Below are positions 45,217-63,500 of a stretch of DNA of 64,000 nt, piece by piece. Numbering within the stretch: the stretch's first letter is position 1; each line of letters opens with the position of its first letter. The position numbers were made by a program, and so were the translations under genes. Origin of the DNA: Phyto melanocephala (taxonomy: Eukaryota > Arthropoda > Insecta > Diptera > Rhinophoridae); NCBI GenBank assembly GCA_941918925.1, contig OW799233.1:7990001-8054000 (forward strand). Direction: 5' to 3'. Under the pieces are notes generated by a model. That model did no database searches. It had not been told where the DNA came from and saw nothing but the letters and a program-made list of their open reading frames with translations.

Positions 45217-45753
45217 GCCATTTTACACTTACTCACATCTTAGCGGAATGCGTGGAAGATGTTGAAAATGAAAAAAACTTGTTTACATTTGCAACATCTT
45301 TCATCCTTCATCTCTCATCTGTCATAATATTTATTGTAAATGTTTGCGCAAATAAAAATTTAAAAAATGAATTTAAAAATTCTGTATTACTTGTATTAAT
45401 TATTGCCCTTGGAGAGCAATTATTATTACAATATGCAGATTTTGTTAGAGAATGAAGATATTAAGATATTTTATTTTATACGACATATTTCAAGTCCACT
45501 CGTTGTATGTATTTTTTTTTGTTTTTGGCATTTATAATTTTTTTCTAGTGATGCCATGTAAATTTTTGCAACAATATTTGTTTTTTCTAGTGAAGACACT
45601 AAAATAATCAAAAGATGTTGAGTGGAACAAAATGATTTAGGAACATCTTTAAAAGATGTTGAGATATGTTGACACACAAACACGTACAATTCATATGGGA
45701 AGATGTTAACATCTTGTTGATTTGATGAAAGATGTGAGCGAGTGTAAAAAGGC
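45217..45753. mobile_element. TA-flanked TIR element E4 upstream of Medea
   Basis: GCCATTTTACACTTACTCAC at 45217 and the inverse of GCCTTTTTACACTCGCTCAC ending at 45753 form 25-bp inverted ends with three mismatches, bordered by TA on both sides. The interior is rich in ACATCTT / AAGATGT sub-repeats in both orientations (about ten copies). A plus-strand frame through it ends ALGEQLLLQYADFVRE at 45455; its origin is unknown. 537 bp, no transposase. Confidence 0.65.
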
Positions 45754-47056
45754 TATTAAGCTATGATCTGATTATCTCTAGGATGCGAAAGGTGCCCAAA
45801 AAGGTTCATACCTTACCTGTCCAGGCTATGGATATAATTATTTATGATGATAATGATGACGATGATTGTATTTACATATTTTTGAACTAAATATCGTTTT
45901 TTTAACAAAACTACTTCCTTTTTCACTTGAAAACTGATTTTTTTGATTAATTTTAAACATATTAAAAATGGACTGATGAAATATAATTTTTAATGCAATT
46001 TAGCGAAGGCGTGCGTAAATAAAAAGCTAACTTGCATTGATTAATAACATCTTTATATGGGAGGTACCCCATAAAATAAACATCATATCACACTCGCATT
46101 TTTTAATGCAAGCGCAAAAATTTGACAAATGCAGCCATACAAATTGCTTAAAAAAAATGTCATTAATGTCAATATTTTAAAAGGAAACTGCTAAATTCGC
46201 AACACTGAAAGAGATGTAAAGATGAAAGCAAAGAAAATTATTTGTTAGCAGAGCTGTTGTTACAATAAATAGTGTATAATAAAAAATAACAAGTTTAATT
46301 AAATAAAATCGTATTAAATAAATGTATTCTCTTATTGCTAAACGCTAGTACCAATCTCAGATTTTTCGCATTAAAATAAAGAGTAAATTCAATTTATTCC
46401 GACTAGAGGAAGAGGTGGAAAGTTTTATAACATTAAGGTTTTTTATATCAAATTATCTATATTAAAAAATCAGTAATTGTGAATTTAAAAAAAAACAGTT
46501 TAAGACTATGTAGAGAATTAAAGAAAAATTATTTGAAAATGCAGAAAATTGCCTCAAGCTGCGTTGGTTTGTGCATAAAAATAGATTTTTGCCATTGTGT
46601 AAAACAAAGAAATTCTATGAAAGTATAAGTGCGAAAAAGAGCGGCATACAATAAATTTATGTATGTGAAAAAAAAGTTTTTTCCATTTCATTCTATGTAC
46701 TATTATTTGATTTATCAGGCTTTATTTTGTTTGTGATTTCCTTTGAAAACTCTAAACAAACAATAATAAAATATATAAATAAAACAAGAAGGTGAAGAAT
46801 AATCTTTAATATTGTGACAGGAGAAATAATTTATTGTAAAAACTAAATAATAAATTTAATTTCAATGAATTTGAGTATATAAGTGTGTGTAAGCATGTAA
46901 AACGTGTAGAGAGGTTTTAAGAATTTTTTGTTTTGCTCTTTTTCGCGTGTTTATTTTTTAACTTTTTTTTTTACAAATTTAGATTAAAAAAAAGTAGGAA
47001 TAAATATTTTTCTGAAATAAGTTTAAACATTTAAAAAAAACTAAAAAAAGTTCACT
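45754..47056. other. Medea 5' flank
   Basis: No independent gene. A good acceptor-like tract (TTTTTTTTTTACAAATTTAG) ends at about 46982, suggesting that the first coding exon begins there with untranslated sequence. The frame of the coding exon is closed by TAA at 47042-47044. Upstream noncoding exons probably lie in 46-47 kb but cannot be placed. Confidence 0.4.
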
Positions 47057-50973
<3,917 letters not shown>

Positions 50974-52080
50974 AATTTAAGTTTTAAAATAAACAAAAGT
51001 TTAGCAACTTAACAACAACAGAGATTCTTGTTTATTTTTTTTTTTCAAAAGTTGGCTGACAATGCCTTAAATACACTTTAAATTAAAAAAACAAAAAGGA
51101 AGTCATTTGCAATTCTTTATAAACTTAAAATAAATTCAGTTTGAGTTTTTTAAATACATAGGTACATATATGTATTTATACATACATATATATATATATA
51201 TACAAAACACATATATAAAAACAAGCATAACATTATGATATATATATTTTTTAATTATTATTGTTTAATTTTAGTATATTTTGATTATTTTTAAAATAAT
51301 GCCTTTGATTAATGCTTTAAAAAGTGTAAACTTTAACAAAAGTTTTTTAATAATTAAAACAAAAACCAAAATATGATTCTATTTTATTTTTATATTAAAA
51401 TAAAATGAAAAACAAAAGACAACCATACACAAGTTGCTATTAATAAATTTTTGTAAAAATTTTAATATATTTTGCGTACATACCTTTTATTTTAATTTTA
51501 TTAAATATAATTTAATTTTTGTTGGATAAAAAACTGACTAATTTTAAACAATAATTATACTTTTTATTTCTATTTTAAAATTAAATTTAAAATAAATACA
51601 TACAAGTATTTGAATATAAAATGGTTTAAATTTTATTACATACTAGCGTGTGCCCGTGTGTTAATCTAGGTTGTTATCTATGTGTGCCAAATTTAATTTA
51701 GGTTATTTGCAAGTAATTAAAACAAAAATTATTCATTGCGAAGTGAAATATAATATAAATAATTTAAATTAACAAAACTCAAATTATCGTCGTATTACCA
51801 AATCAAAATTCGTTGGATTAGTTCTTTCGATTATAGTGAAAGATCGAAAATTACAGCTGGTAAAATTTTAATTATAGTCAAATTAAATTAATATAGGCGG
51901 GTATGTGTTATTGTTTGTTTTACATACATATATACATACATATTTTTAAATGATTATTCCTCAAAAAAATTTTTAGGAATTTTTTGATAAATTATTTGAA
52001 AAGAAAAAATATATCTTACATATTACATTTTTATACATCTACATACAGTATATTAAACATAAAATAAATAAGTTTTAACA
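50974..52080. other. Convergent 3' region, Medea and NAT9
   Basis: Medea 3' UTR is on the left and the NAT9 3' UTR on the right. A (TA)n/TATACATA microsatellite lies at 51168-51215. A short GC-richer patch at 51645-51670 (CTAGCGTGTGCCCGTGTG) could be a Helitron scrap. No gene. Confidence 0.4.
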
Positions 52081-52674
52081 TTAACAATCCTCTATTCTTA
52101 ATTGAACTTGTTCATCTAACCACTGTATCCAATCTGGCGTTACCAACCTCTGTAATGTAACTTCGCGAAATACTTCCACTATACGTGTTTCGTTAAACCT
52201 CATCTTTTTAAACAGTTTTATAGATTTCTCATTGCAGATGCCAATTTTGGCTTCAAATTTTTGGATATTCAAATTTTGTTGCGCATATTTCATCATTAGC
52301 AATAAAGATTCCCAACCGTAACCTTTTCCTCTCGCACTCGCCTCAGCTATCATTATTTCTGCTTCAGCCACTTTTTCGTATGTATCGGGATCAATAGTCA
52401 AGAAAAGATTGGTATCACCTACCAAAGACTCAACTTCATCAGAACTTTCTTCGTAGGAGTTGCGACAGAGTATTAGAAAGGTACATTTGTTTTCATCTTC
52501 ACGCCATGAACGTTGCATTTCATATTCTTCTTGTAGCGTTAGTGGTTCGGAAGCGGTCAACTCCCGTAATTCTGGAGATTGCATCCAGCTGTGGTATTTG
52601 AGTACATGTTTGGCTTCGTAGGGTATGAGGATAACACGTTTTCCAATAATTTTAATTTTTTCATTTAGTTTCAT
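52081..52674 (-). CDS. NAT9: N-acetyltransferase 9 (NAT9)
   Basis: Product: GNAT-fold acetyltransferase of the NAT9 family. The Drosophila orthologue (mnat9) is reported to stabilise microtubules and limit JNK signalling. The single exon encodes 197 residues from the ATG at 52674. The family start is clear: MKLNEKIKIIGKRVILIPYE, then VLKYHSWMQSPELRELTASE with LTLQEEYEMQRSW. The acetyl-CoA-binding region is AEIMIAEASARGKGYGWESL (an R/Q-x-x-G-x-G/A-type loop at ARGKGYG). It is followed by AKIGICNEKSIKLFKKMRFN, the usual GNAT motif B. No targeting signal is seen. It converges with Medea. Another gene begins 1.8 kb upstream on the opposite strand. Confidence 0.95.
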   Translation of the reverse strand: MKLNEKIKIIGKRVILIPYEAKHVLKYHSWMQSPELRELTASEPLTLQEEYEMQRSWREDENKCTFLILCRNSYEESSDEVESLVGDTNLFLTIDPDTYEKVAEAEIMIAEASARGKGYGWESLLLMMKYAQQNLNIQKFEAKIGICNEKSIKLFKKMRFNETRIVEVFREVTLQRLVTPDWIQWLDEQVQLRIEDC

Positions 52675-54507
52675 TGCGACTACAATTTCAACGTTGTGCT
52701 AAAATATGTTCATATGTTGTTGGTCACAGATAGAATGGCCTTAACTCAAATAATTGTAGCATTACAGAAAAAGGAAAAAACGTAACAGAAACGGTATTAA
52801 CGTGACGTATTTCTTTGTAAAATTGCTTGTTGTTGTTGTTTTTGATACTATTTCATAAAATTTTTGTATTGAGATTCATTTGGGCAAATAATGTATTGGA
52901 ATCTCTGAAAAACTCAATATCGTAAAAATACGAGTTAGGACCTTTCTACTTACTTGTGACAATTGTTATTTACGTATCACGTAAGCTGCACAGCTGGCAT
53001 TTTAAGTGTTGAATATATATATTTTTATAACGATTTGCAATGAAAAAATATTGGGATATTTTTTATTGTACATAAATTGCAATAATATACATATATTAAA
53101 ATCAAATAAAAATTATACTTGTTTTATGTTATCCCAGCAAAAAATAACATGACAAGAGATGATTATACAGGTGTTAATCTGTTGATGAGGTGGTTCGGTT
53201 AATATGCAAAATTCATGAATTTTTCATGATCTTCTAGATCTTTTGAAGTACTTGGCACTTAAATCATTTAGGAATAATTATGTTAAATGATTTCGGGCTT
53301 TGTTGTATAAATGTTTAAAAAGTCTTAAATATGTATACATAAGGTTGATTCAAATTTGTTTGCTGGGTTTCTTATATAAAACTCAAATTGGTAAGACCCC
53401 TTTTAGATTAGGCAAATCTCTTGCGCAAATCTTGTGTTTATTGTTAAAAGGAGTAAGGCCGGGTCAAAAGGATGAAAATTGCTTATATTTGAGTACACAC
53501 TTGCCTGTACTCGGCAAGTGCAAGCAAGTTTTTGATTGAGAAACCAAAAACATATAAGAAATGTCAAAATATGCAATAAAAAAAATAAGAAAAAATATGA
53601 AACTTGGGAAAGTTAATTGCAGTGTCTGAACGTGAAAGCAAGTTCAAAGGGAAATAAAAGAAAATTACAAACTAACATGCGCAAGAGACTTGCCTAATCA
53701 TAAAGGGGACTAACTTTTAATAATTGAAATTTTTAAGTCCCGCATTGAACATACTCCATTAAAAAGAGTTGTCTCTTGAAATTAATAAATAAATTATTCT
53801 TTATTTTTATATTGTTATTTATTACTTTTACAATTATATTTGTGTCATATTTATTTCTATCGTTGTTTATTATATAATATATATTTAATTACCTATAATT
53901 TATATATTAGTATTCCCTTGTTCCAATTTTACGGTTTATTTTTAAATTCTTAATTGGCCACACTGTAACTTGTATGCCAAAACAAAGTTTTTGACTATGG
54001 AAGCAACATTTTTTTTTTGTTTTTTAGTGTTTTTTTAACTATTGAAAATATAAAGTAAACAAATTTTGATAAATCCTTTATAACAAAAGTGAAGTACTTT
54101 TGCAATAGGTTTTATGTCAATTTTAACCAAACAAAAAATTTAAGATATCAAAAACCATTGTGAAAGTGGCTTCGTCTCCTGAATAAAAATCGATAAGACT
54201 CGAGAGGAAAAGTATAAAAAACCTACATATAAAATTATTATTTTTTTTTTGCAAACGTATAGTGTTAAAAAGTATCTTAGGGTTCTCGCACATATTCAAT
54301 TTGATTTAATCCAATTTTATGCTTTTGTTCATGCCCAAAAGTGTTCAAGAAATTAAAACTAGGTTGGATTTAATCATAATTGGCTATTAAAACGAGTTAT
54401 CCCAATGTCTGCGAAATTTAAAGTCTAGTCTATACATGCGAATGTATATGTATACATTATAAAACTGTTATTATTTAAGTACATAAAAAATTAAATACGT
54501 TCGTACA
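52675..54507. other. Divergent spacer, NAT9 and the right-edge gene
   Basis: Apart from element E5 (53394-53710) and a short LINE-like tail at about 53740-53800 (AAATTAATAAATAAATTA), nothing gene-like is seen. Promoters of both flanking genes are expected here. Confidence 0.4.
53394..53710. mobile_element. TA-flanked TIR element E5
   Basis: Left end AGACCCCTTTTAGATTAGGC continuing through AAATCTCTTGCGC. Right end is the inverse of GTCCCCTTTATGATTAGGCA continuing AGTCTCTTGCGC. TA borders both (53392-53393, 53711-53712). Arms of about 32 bp with a few mismatches; the element is about 317 bp and has no coding content. Confidence 0.6.
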
Positions 54508-57500
54508 ATGGAAGCCAACGAATCAAGTTATAAGAAACAGGCGGGAGACACTCATATGGCTGGTCCCGATAGTAAGAAAATTAAGTTACAAGTTTTGCCA
54601 TCTTCAGCAATGGACGACCACGCCAAAGCCATGAAGGTGGCTGGTTTTTCACTAAGTGCAATTGAAGAAATGCGCAATCGGGCTGAGGAGGATATTAATA
54701 GCCAAAGTCTAGATCAACAATTGCGTCAATTTCAAGTTCTGGATGAAGTTGGATCTAATTCAGAGGACGAAGAAGAGTGTAAGTTGCTTACTAAATATAA
54801 GGGGTTTATGTTACGTTCATATTTGCAAATATTTGTTCAAATAAACGTGACTACTATTTTTGGTAAATAATTGAAGGATCGCCGCGAATAACGTTGAAAA
54901 TGACGAAATAGTAATTTTTCAGGAGAGCAAAAAACGTATTTAAAAGGTTTGATTAATGTGCTGTTTTTACACGCCGATTAAGTGATTGTCTTGGACGATT
55001 TATGTGTATTTTGTTATTGCAACAAAAACAAATTACACATAAATCGTCTAAGACAATAACTCAATCGGCTTGTAAAAACAGCACATAACTCTTTTATTTT
55101 TTTTTTAGTTTATCAAAAATAATAAAAATAAAATAAATAATGCAAGAAATTCAAGTTTCAAATAACATATAAATTAACTGTTTTTATTTTTTTTAGTGGA
55201 AAAACGTTTCATATCCAAAATTTTTTTGCGTTATGATTTTTCACTATTTCTAAACCTTTTATTTTTATTGTCTTTCCAATTTTCGACAAATACTTTTCTT
55301 TTTGTACCCCAGTTACACTTATTAATCACTTTCGACAATTCCGTTACGTTTTTCTTATAACTTACAACGTTCTGACTGACTCATTGTAATTGAGTTTTGA
55401 CGGCAATAAAATGCATAATTTTGATGTTTTGGTGTTTGAACATATGTAAGAGAGTAATTTTAACGGTAATCTGCAAAAAAACAGGTTTTGCAAAATTTGT
55501 CTTTTACAACGTTATTTGCGGCTTTGATTTAATTGTTTAATGATTTGATTTTGCATACGCCAAATATCGTCAAGACATAAAACAAAAGATTCCCAGTTAA
55601 AAAAATATGACAAAGAACTGATTTTGTAGGGGTTCAACTGACGATTTAGTGATTTTATTAAGGTGAAACCTTTCATGATTACAACGTTGTGGTATGTCAT
55701 ATGTCATTGGAAATCATGTGTATGTAGGAATATATAATGAATTGAACTCCATTATAAAAAATAACTGCATAGAACTAATGCTTATTCAATGAAATGAAAC
55801 CCATGTTTCATGGGTTAGTAATGTTTGTCTACATACATTTTTAAGTATATTTTTAATGATTTTACATTAATTTATAAACATATCTTTTATTTATTTATAT
55901 AATTATTAAAATTCAAAGTAATATAAAAAAGCTTTTCCTTAGGTCAATTACAATACATCACAAAAGCAATATTTTGAATACTAAAGTGAAATAAAAAATT
56001 AAACAATTATTGTAATATATGTACCTATAAATATATATTTTTTTCTTATAAAAAGTTTGGGAAAATCCCACATACATACATGTGTATGTCAGCGATAATT
56101 TATATAAAAAGTATAACTAAAACCTACCCAACATCTAATCGATTAAAATTACAATTTAAATTAACATTTTTAGGTATTATATTATTACTTTATTGTTAAC
56201 CAGCTGTCCCGGTCCGTGGTGCTGGCCCTAAGCAAACATTATTGTTGTATTACAACACGATTTAAATTGAGCTTTTAACGAAATTTACGGCCTTTAAATA
56301 AAAATCCATGGAATACCTACCATAAAGTTTTTTTTTTTTTCAGAATAACTTACATATGGCATAGGTATGGGCTCAATCAAAAAACAAACGCATGTATTTA
56401 AAACAAATTGGAAATTATATTTATTTATTACTTCATCTTAAGGCCAGCAGAGGGACAATGTTTTTTGTTTTTTTATTTGGTGTAAAAACGTATAAATTTT
56501 TTTGGCGTGCCAACTCGGGAGCAAGCCACATACAACTGGCCGTGTGAAAAACATGAATTGGATTTGTGCTTTGTTAATGGTAATAGCAAAGGCAAGACGT
56601 AAAGGGAATTTGAGCCGCTTGAATTGGAATGTTAAATCATTGGAAATCATCGGAATTCGTGGAATAAGTACGTATTCGCCTTTGAATTTGCCACCGATGA
56701 TTGTTGCCTCGATTAAATTTGGTGAACAGTTTTTAATGGTCAATCTGGTTCCGTTGCATAACTTCGGTGCGTTTAAGTTGCGAATAAGAATTACCGGTGA
56801 TCGATTCAACCTTTAATGTTAGTACATGTGGTGGCATTCCAGGTGGTTGCAATGAATTCAAAAATTCAGTGGGATAATTGACGGCTTGTTCTTCATCCAT
56901 TACTGTGTCGATCGATCTGTATTTGATTAATTTGCGGGCAGTTTCAATTGAATTTGATCATTAAGCTGTAAATATTTTTTGTAAATAAACCGAAATTTGG
57001 ATTTTTGAATGCAACATTTCGAAAGTTTTAAAATTTTGATATTGGATCATTAATAACATAGGTTTTTTGTAAACATCTTCGGAACTACACAACCGATTTA
57101 AGAGTTTGATATCTCCTTTTGAAAAACATGGCAACGGCTTTAAAAAAAAAATAAAATAAAAAAAGCAAACAAAATAAATATATGTATATGTATGTATATA
57201 TGACATTGGTGGTGCAATATGAAAATTAGATTTTGCCACGCCCCTCCGCCCGCAGACCGAAAATCAAATATCACGTTATTTTTTCGCAAAATTTAAATAA
57301 AATCGTAAGAATTAAAAAAAGTAAAAAATATATTTTTTTACATGTCTCTGATATTGACGCTTGTAAATTTTTATGTATATAAATCAGATATCTACATGAA
57401 GATTTCTAAATGTTTATTTTTTATTTTTATCTGCAATTGAGGTAATAGTTTTAAAAATGTTCAACATAAATATCTTTTTAACTACAGGAGGTAACCTATA

Positions 57501-60500
57501 TTGGGATCATGTGGGATCACAATCTTACGGAAAAGCCTTCCCGTATTTTTATTCTTCCACGAAACAGCCTAGACTTTTTCTTCGTGCAGAGTAGGGATAT
57601 TGTCAAACAGTTAGCTGTGCAAACAATAACAAATCAAAAGGTTTGGGAATCTAAATAAATAAATTACTATTTCTGTTTTTAAAAGGGCTACATATTTAAC
57701 AAAAAAAAAAAAAAAAGAAGATAAAATACTAATAAAACCTTTAAAGTTTGTTGAAAAATGTAAGCACAACAATTATAAGTCAAAAGTAACATTTTGTCCT
57801 TCTCTATAATCTTCAAAATCAATTTAGATTATTAGGGCCGTATTCATAAAAAATATTTTAGGTTTATTGAAGACTTATTTGACAAATTTCTCTACAATAT
57901 CTGTCAAATAAGCCTTTAATAAACCTTAAATATTTTTTATGAATGCGGCCCTTAGTACCTACTTTCAGAGATCTATGTTTACAAATTATAAAAATTACCG
58001 AAAATTCTAGCTTTATAAACGTTGAAAATACAAAAAGGCAAATAAAACAGATAAAAAGTACCATTTTGGTGGCCCATAACATTTTCAGTCCCACCTCGTA
58101 TTAATAGTCGGTAATTTCGAAAAACTAGCTTTACAAACATTGAAAATACAAAAAAAAAAAAAAATAAAAAAACAGATAAAAAGTTACTTTTTGGTCGCCA
58201 AAACAATTTCAGTCTCACCTCATATTAATAGTCTCTAATTTTGAAATTCTAGATTCATAAACGTAGAAGATACAAAAAGAACCATAAAAATGCAAAAAGG
58301 TACCTTTTCGGTCGCCCATAACATTGTCAATCTCACCCAAAATCAATAATTCCTTATTTCACAATTCAATCTGCATTATGGTAGAAAATCAAAAAGTACC
58401 ATAGATTCAAAAAAGTTGAACAAATAATTTAAAATGAGTAAATAAATATACTCCTTTTTTTTGCATAAAAATTTTCTCAAAAGTGCCAAACTGATTTTCC
58501 GAATTTTCCTCTTCCTAACCTGTTATGAATGTGTTTCAATATTAACTAAATTACATAATTCTTTAAGTCTGGTGAAATCCCTGTTGCAAATTTTATGCAA
58601 GTTGGCCCCGTAACGAGGAATTTTAGATGTTTTCTGGTAGATTTTCCCTTTTGATACCTTTTCTGTTCCCCTAAAAGTTTGCAAAAATTTCAACATAATA
58701 ATTCTTCATATTCTATTGGGCGATAATAATTATCACATTTTGTCCTATTGAATAACATAACAAAAATTATTTTTTAAAAGGTACCACAATGAGGGACAAT
58801 TTTTACCGCTTATACATGTGAATTATAAAAATGTGCCGAAATCCCATTAATATTTTTTCGCGCATTAACTAATACACTAAACTAAACCAAAAAAGTACCA
58901 AATTATAGTTTTTACCCGTTTTTATCCTTTAGGGTTTTGAAAATTCAAAAAATGGCCAGACACCTGTCAGCTTATTTTTTGTGTAAATTACAATTAAATT
59001 TTCAATTAAATTTGTATAATTTTTAGTTTATTAGATATAGTACATATGTATGTAAGTTTACCGATTTTACCCCCTTAAAAAACGATTTTCCAAAAGTCTC
59101 TTCTCTCGTCTGTTCTGTGATCTTTAATTTTGCTTTTACAAAAACCCAATCAATATCTTCTTAAAGGCCGAAGTTCTAGATGGATGGAATTGCCTCCCGA
59201 GGTTCAAAATTCACATTATTGCTTGAATACTAATTAAGGAAATTTTTTCGTAGCGGCATGATATAAAATTGGGACAGAAATATGAAGGCACTCTGTGCAG
59301 TTTTAAGAGAGGTAAAAGCTGTTTTTTCAGACACTCCGTAATATTTATTTCTGTGTTTATCGGGCTTGATGCCACAAATGATTCGCTTCTTGGCTTCACT
59401 AGAAACTTCTTGGGAACTGTTTTCTTGTCCGGTGTTGTTCTTGAACATTAATTTGGGCTCCACGAAAAGCCCCCCAATGAAATAACGCCCAGGAAACAAC
59501 CCCCAATGAAATAAACGCAAAAAAATAGGAAATAACACCCAAAAACAGTGAATGAAATAACATCGAAAAATAATTGAAATAAGCCCCAAATCGAAAACGA
59601 AACAACCCCCAATAATTGGAGGTTATTTCATATGAAATAACTCCCAATGATGAAAATGAAATAAACCCCATCAGCAACAAAAATGAAATTATGCCCGAAA
59701 TTCATAAAAGATTCAGTTTCACTAAGGATTTTATGAAGTCAATATTGAAATGAATCGTGTGGAGGCCCGCAGGTGTCTTCTTCATAATAAGGATATATGC
59801 AACTTCAAAAGTATGCCAGCATTCATAATGATTTTTTTTTACAAAGCTCGTTTAATAGTGACTACTTTTGGTTTTGTAAATGCACTAACTCAAATGCAGT
59901 TATTTTCCCTTATACGATGGAAGCTATTTCAGATCAGCCACCAACGAGCTATCCTAAAACTTTCGAATGGCTTGAAAATCCAACTCATGGGAGACGTTAT
60001 TATAGTTACAATATTGTAAAGAAGGCAGTAATTTTCTGTAATCGAGATGTGAGGAAGTATGGACAAAAAATTGTTTAATATTTCCAATTTATTTATTTTA
60101 AAATATTTTCATGTACATACATAAATAATAAACTTAATACATTGTACGTAAGGAATGGTAAAAAAACAAAATGGGTGCTCATGAATTCAAGATGGAGAAA
60201 ATATACGTTGTATGTATAAATGCTGTCAGTTGGTTACACTTTGTTATTATGTTCCTTCTTACTGCTTGGTAGAAGTGGAACCAACAACCGATTACTTTGG
60301 ATTTAGGGAAAACAATAATTTTTGCCGTCCGTAGACTAATTTCGTAGTCTATCACGAAGGTCGCACCATCGAAATACAGAACGTTATCATTTATGCATTT
60401 GAAAAAATGCTCGTAGCATTTTGTTGATTTTCTATTCGTCAATATGAACACAAATGGAAATATCTGTAAACATTCAAAAGATATTGTAATATATTCACAG

Positions 60501-63500
60501 GCTAAAAGTTTTCTTGTAAAAGGCCTATTTTTATATAATTTATTTACAAGCAAATACACCCCCAAAAACCAACAACTTTTAAAATGAAATAACCCCCGAA
60601 TACAAAATGAAGAAATACCCAAATTATACACGCTATGAAACAAGCCCCGAATTTTAAAAATGTGTTGGGTGTTATTTCATTGGAGATTATTTCATAATTT
60701 GAAAACCCCAAATGAGAAATGATTTAATTTCAAAAAAAAAAAAAAAAAAAATTAAAAATGGCCCAAAAAAATTGGGAGTTATTTCATATGAAATAACACC
60801 CAAAAATGTATGAAAAAAATTTGGAGAATATTTCATTGGGGGCTTTTCGTGGAGCCTTAATTTGTCCATTAGCAGCACAAAAATATTGAACCGAAAGTTG
60901 CAAAAAGTCTGCCAGTACATAAGTTTCATTATCCACAACACAACAGGTATATTTAAAAAAAAAAATTGAAATTATCTTCGCTCGTTATTTTGCTTATAAT
61001 TTCTTAACCGCATTGCCATCTGGAACTTTCCGAACTTTATATGACTTCAACCCAACATCAGCTTTAGCTCTGTTCATTAAAGGATCAGAGCATTTAACTT
61101 TACGGGCTGCTTTTCTGATAGAAGTGTTGAATAAGTTGTTCGACTTCTTTTGCCTTACCTTAATCTGTTACACCTTTTTTCTTCCTGATCCTGGTTAACT
61201 TTCCATGTTTAAGCCTTCCTTATACTGCTTAATGGCCTATGAAACAGTGTGACGATTGATGAACCTTCAGATCTTTTGCTATTTTTCTGAAAGTTCATAT
61301 TGGATTTTTTTTTCACTGTCCATTTTGATCGGAATAACTGTTAGAAAAGATAATATCTGACATATTTTTAAAAGCTAATGAATGTCATTAAAAAAAATCA
61401 TAATTTATTGGCAAAGTTTAAGTTTTGGCTAGGATAATGTGTTTTAAATTCTTTCTGACTCACTCCTTAGCAGTAAACTTCTAAAATTATTCATTCTGTA
61501 GTTGTTTATATTACGGGAAAAAATAGTTTTATTTTGTTTAAATTTTTTTTTAGGATTTTTTTTTATAAATCTTGAGAAATCAAATCTTAATATCTTATCA
61601 TTATGTCAACATGCTCGTAATCATTTTTTTTATACATACAATCTCAGGTACTGTTTTGTTCTTCCTCTCTTAACAATAAGATAAGAAATTAAAGAGGCTG
61701 TATCTGATATCCAATATTAAAAGTTAATTTGAATTTAGTTAAAAGTATAATTTGTTAAGGTTAATACCATATATGTATAGTTAATAAATATGAAGTTTAA
61801 ATTATTTACAATTTTTTTTTTATCTCTCTTGAAAAGTGCATGACAAATTTAAATTATAAAATTATAATAAGAGTAAAACTGAAAAAAATAAAATAAAAAT
61901 GCGTATGTTACCCATATTGCGGATGGACATAAGTGAGCCCTTTTATAATTTTAAAACAGGTGACTATTTGCTATAAGCGTTTGACAAAAAAAAAAAAAAA
62001 AAAAAAAAAACAATCAAACAACAAGTAAGATTCAAGTATATTCGTCTATGTTGAATTTTTTAAACCCACCACCAATTTTACTTTTTTACCACAAAATTTA
62101 TTATCTTTTTATTAATTGTTATCACTTTAGGATAATTTCTTTATACTAAAATATGTATTACTTTCATTGTTTAAGTTTACTTTGCTTTTAATTTATTTTC
62201 TTATATTTAATCTTAAAATGATATCCAATGCATTTCTGCAATAGAAGTCATACTACCCACTTTTTTTTACCACGATGTTATATTTTAACGGAAACTGAAA
62301 AGTATGAATCGGAAGCTAGAGGTAGTTAAAAAATAACAATAACTTTGCGTAGGCATGACAGTACATAATTTTGTAATAACATACATGATTAAAAAAACAT
62401 TAATTGTAAACAAATTTTTAAAATCTTCTAAAGTAGGTGTGGGCAAATTTTCATAATAATCGGGTATGTATTTATAGAGTTTTTTAAGAGGTACATTTTT
62501 TTTAATAAAACACAACAAACTCATTTAAATGCCGAAAATTTGTTTAGAACGCCATCCTGGCTGTTAAATTTTGCACCACTTCTTCGAGAATACCCGGTAT
62601 TATTTCGCCAATAGTGCTTAGAATTGTGGCTTTTAAATGATTAATCGTTACTGGTTTATCAGCATAGACTAAGAATTTGACGTACCGCTAAAAAATGTGG
62701 TCCAAAGGTGTTAAATCACACAAACGAGTTGGCCAATTTTTAGGTTTAATTTTTTATATAATTCGGTTACCAAATGTTTAGCTCAACAAAGTGATTGTTT
62801 CATATGCCGTGTAGCATGTTGAGCCGTCTTGAGAAATACAAAAAAATAACGAATTAACAAGATCGAGTTGATATTACAGGTGTCGGATCGATAAATTTGA
62901 GTCCTCTGTCACACTAGCGTCTACATTGCTGCTTCTGTACACACGGTTCGGATTCGATTTGGATGAATATTACCCATAAGAGTAAATCGATCCACAGTAT
63001 TGCGTATTATCTGCTCGAATGAACGATTATGCTCACCGTAAATTTGACGAAATGCTTTATAAGTTTGGCTAACAGAACAACTAAAAATTGATGCGATCAA
63101 AGCAGGGAAAGTGAAACAATAAATGTTAAGAGTTTTCAATTCTGGTATAAGATATTTTAATTAAAATTCTACAATTCATTGTAATATTTAGATAGTATCT
63201 AATGAGGGGGCGTGGTACCCCCAGACGTAGTAAATATACTTAATGACATATCTGTAGGCCTGTAGCCCTTAAATTGTGTGTTTTGGCTACGATCAGTTTA
63301 CTTTTTGGGCCGAAAAATCGATAGGATCAGAGCAGAGGATGTGGTGCCCACTCCCACACCAAAAAAGATATTTGATGTCATATTTGCAAAACTGTAAAAT
63401 CTTTTGGTAACAATTTCCCAATTATAACTATAAACGGTAGGGTTTTAAAAAAGGAGAAGTGATACTCTTATATGCTCGAATGAAATACTTTTAATGGCAT

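Noticed and set aside
56502..56816. 104-codon plus-strand ORF
   Set aside because: Antisense of the Helitron helicase relic.
59797..60078. Plus-strand ORF within the MULE as a second element gene
   Set aside because: No FLYWCH or other known MULE-associated domain could be recognised; left unassigned.
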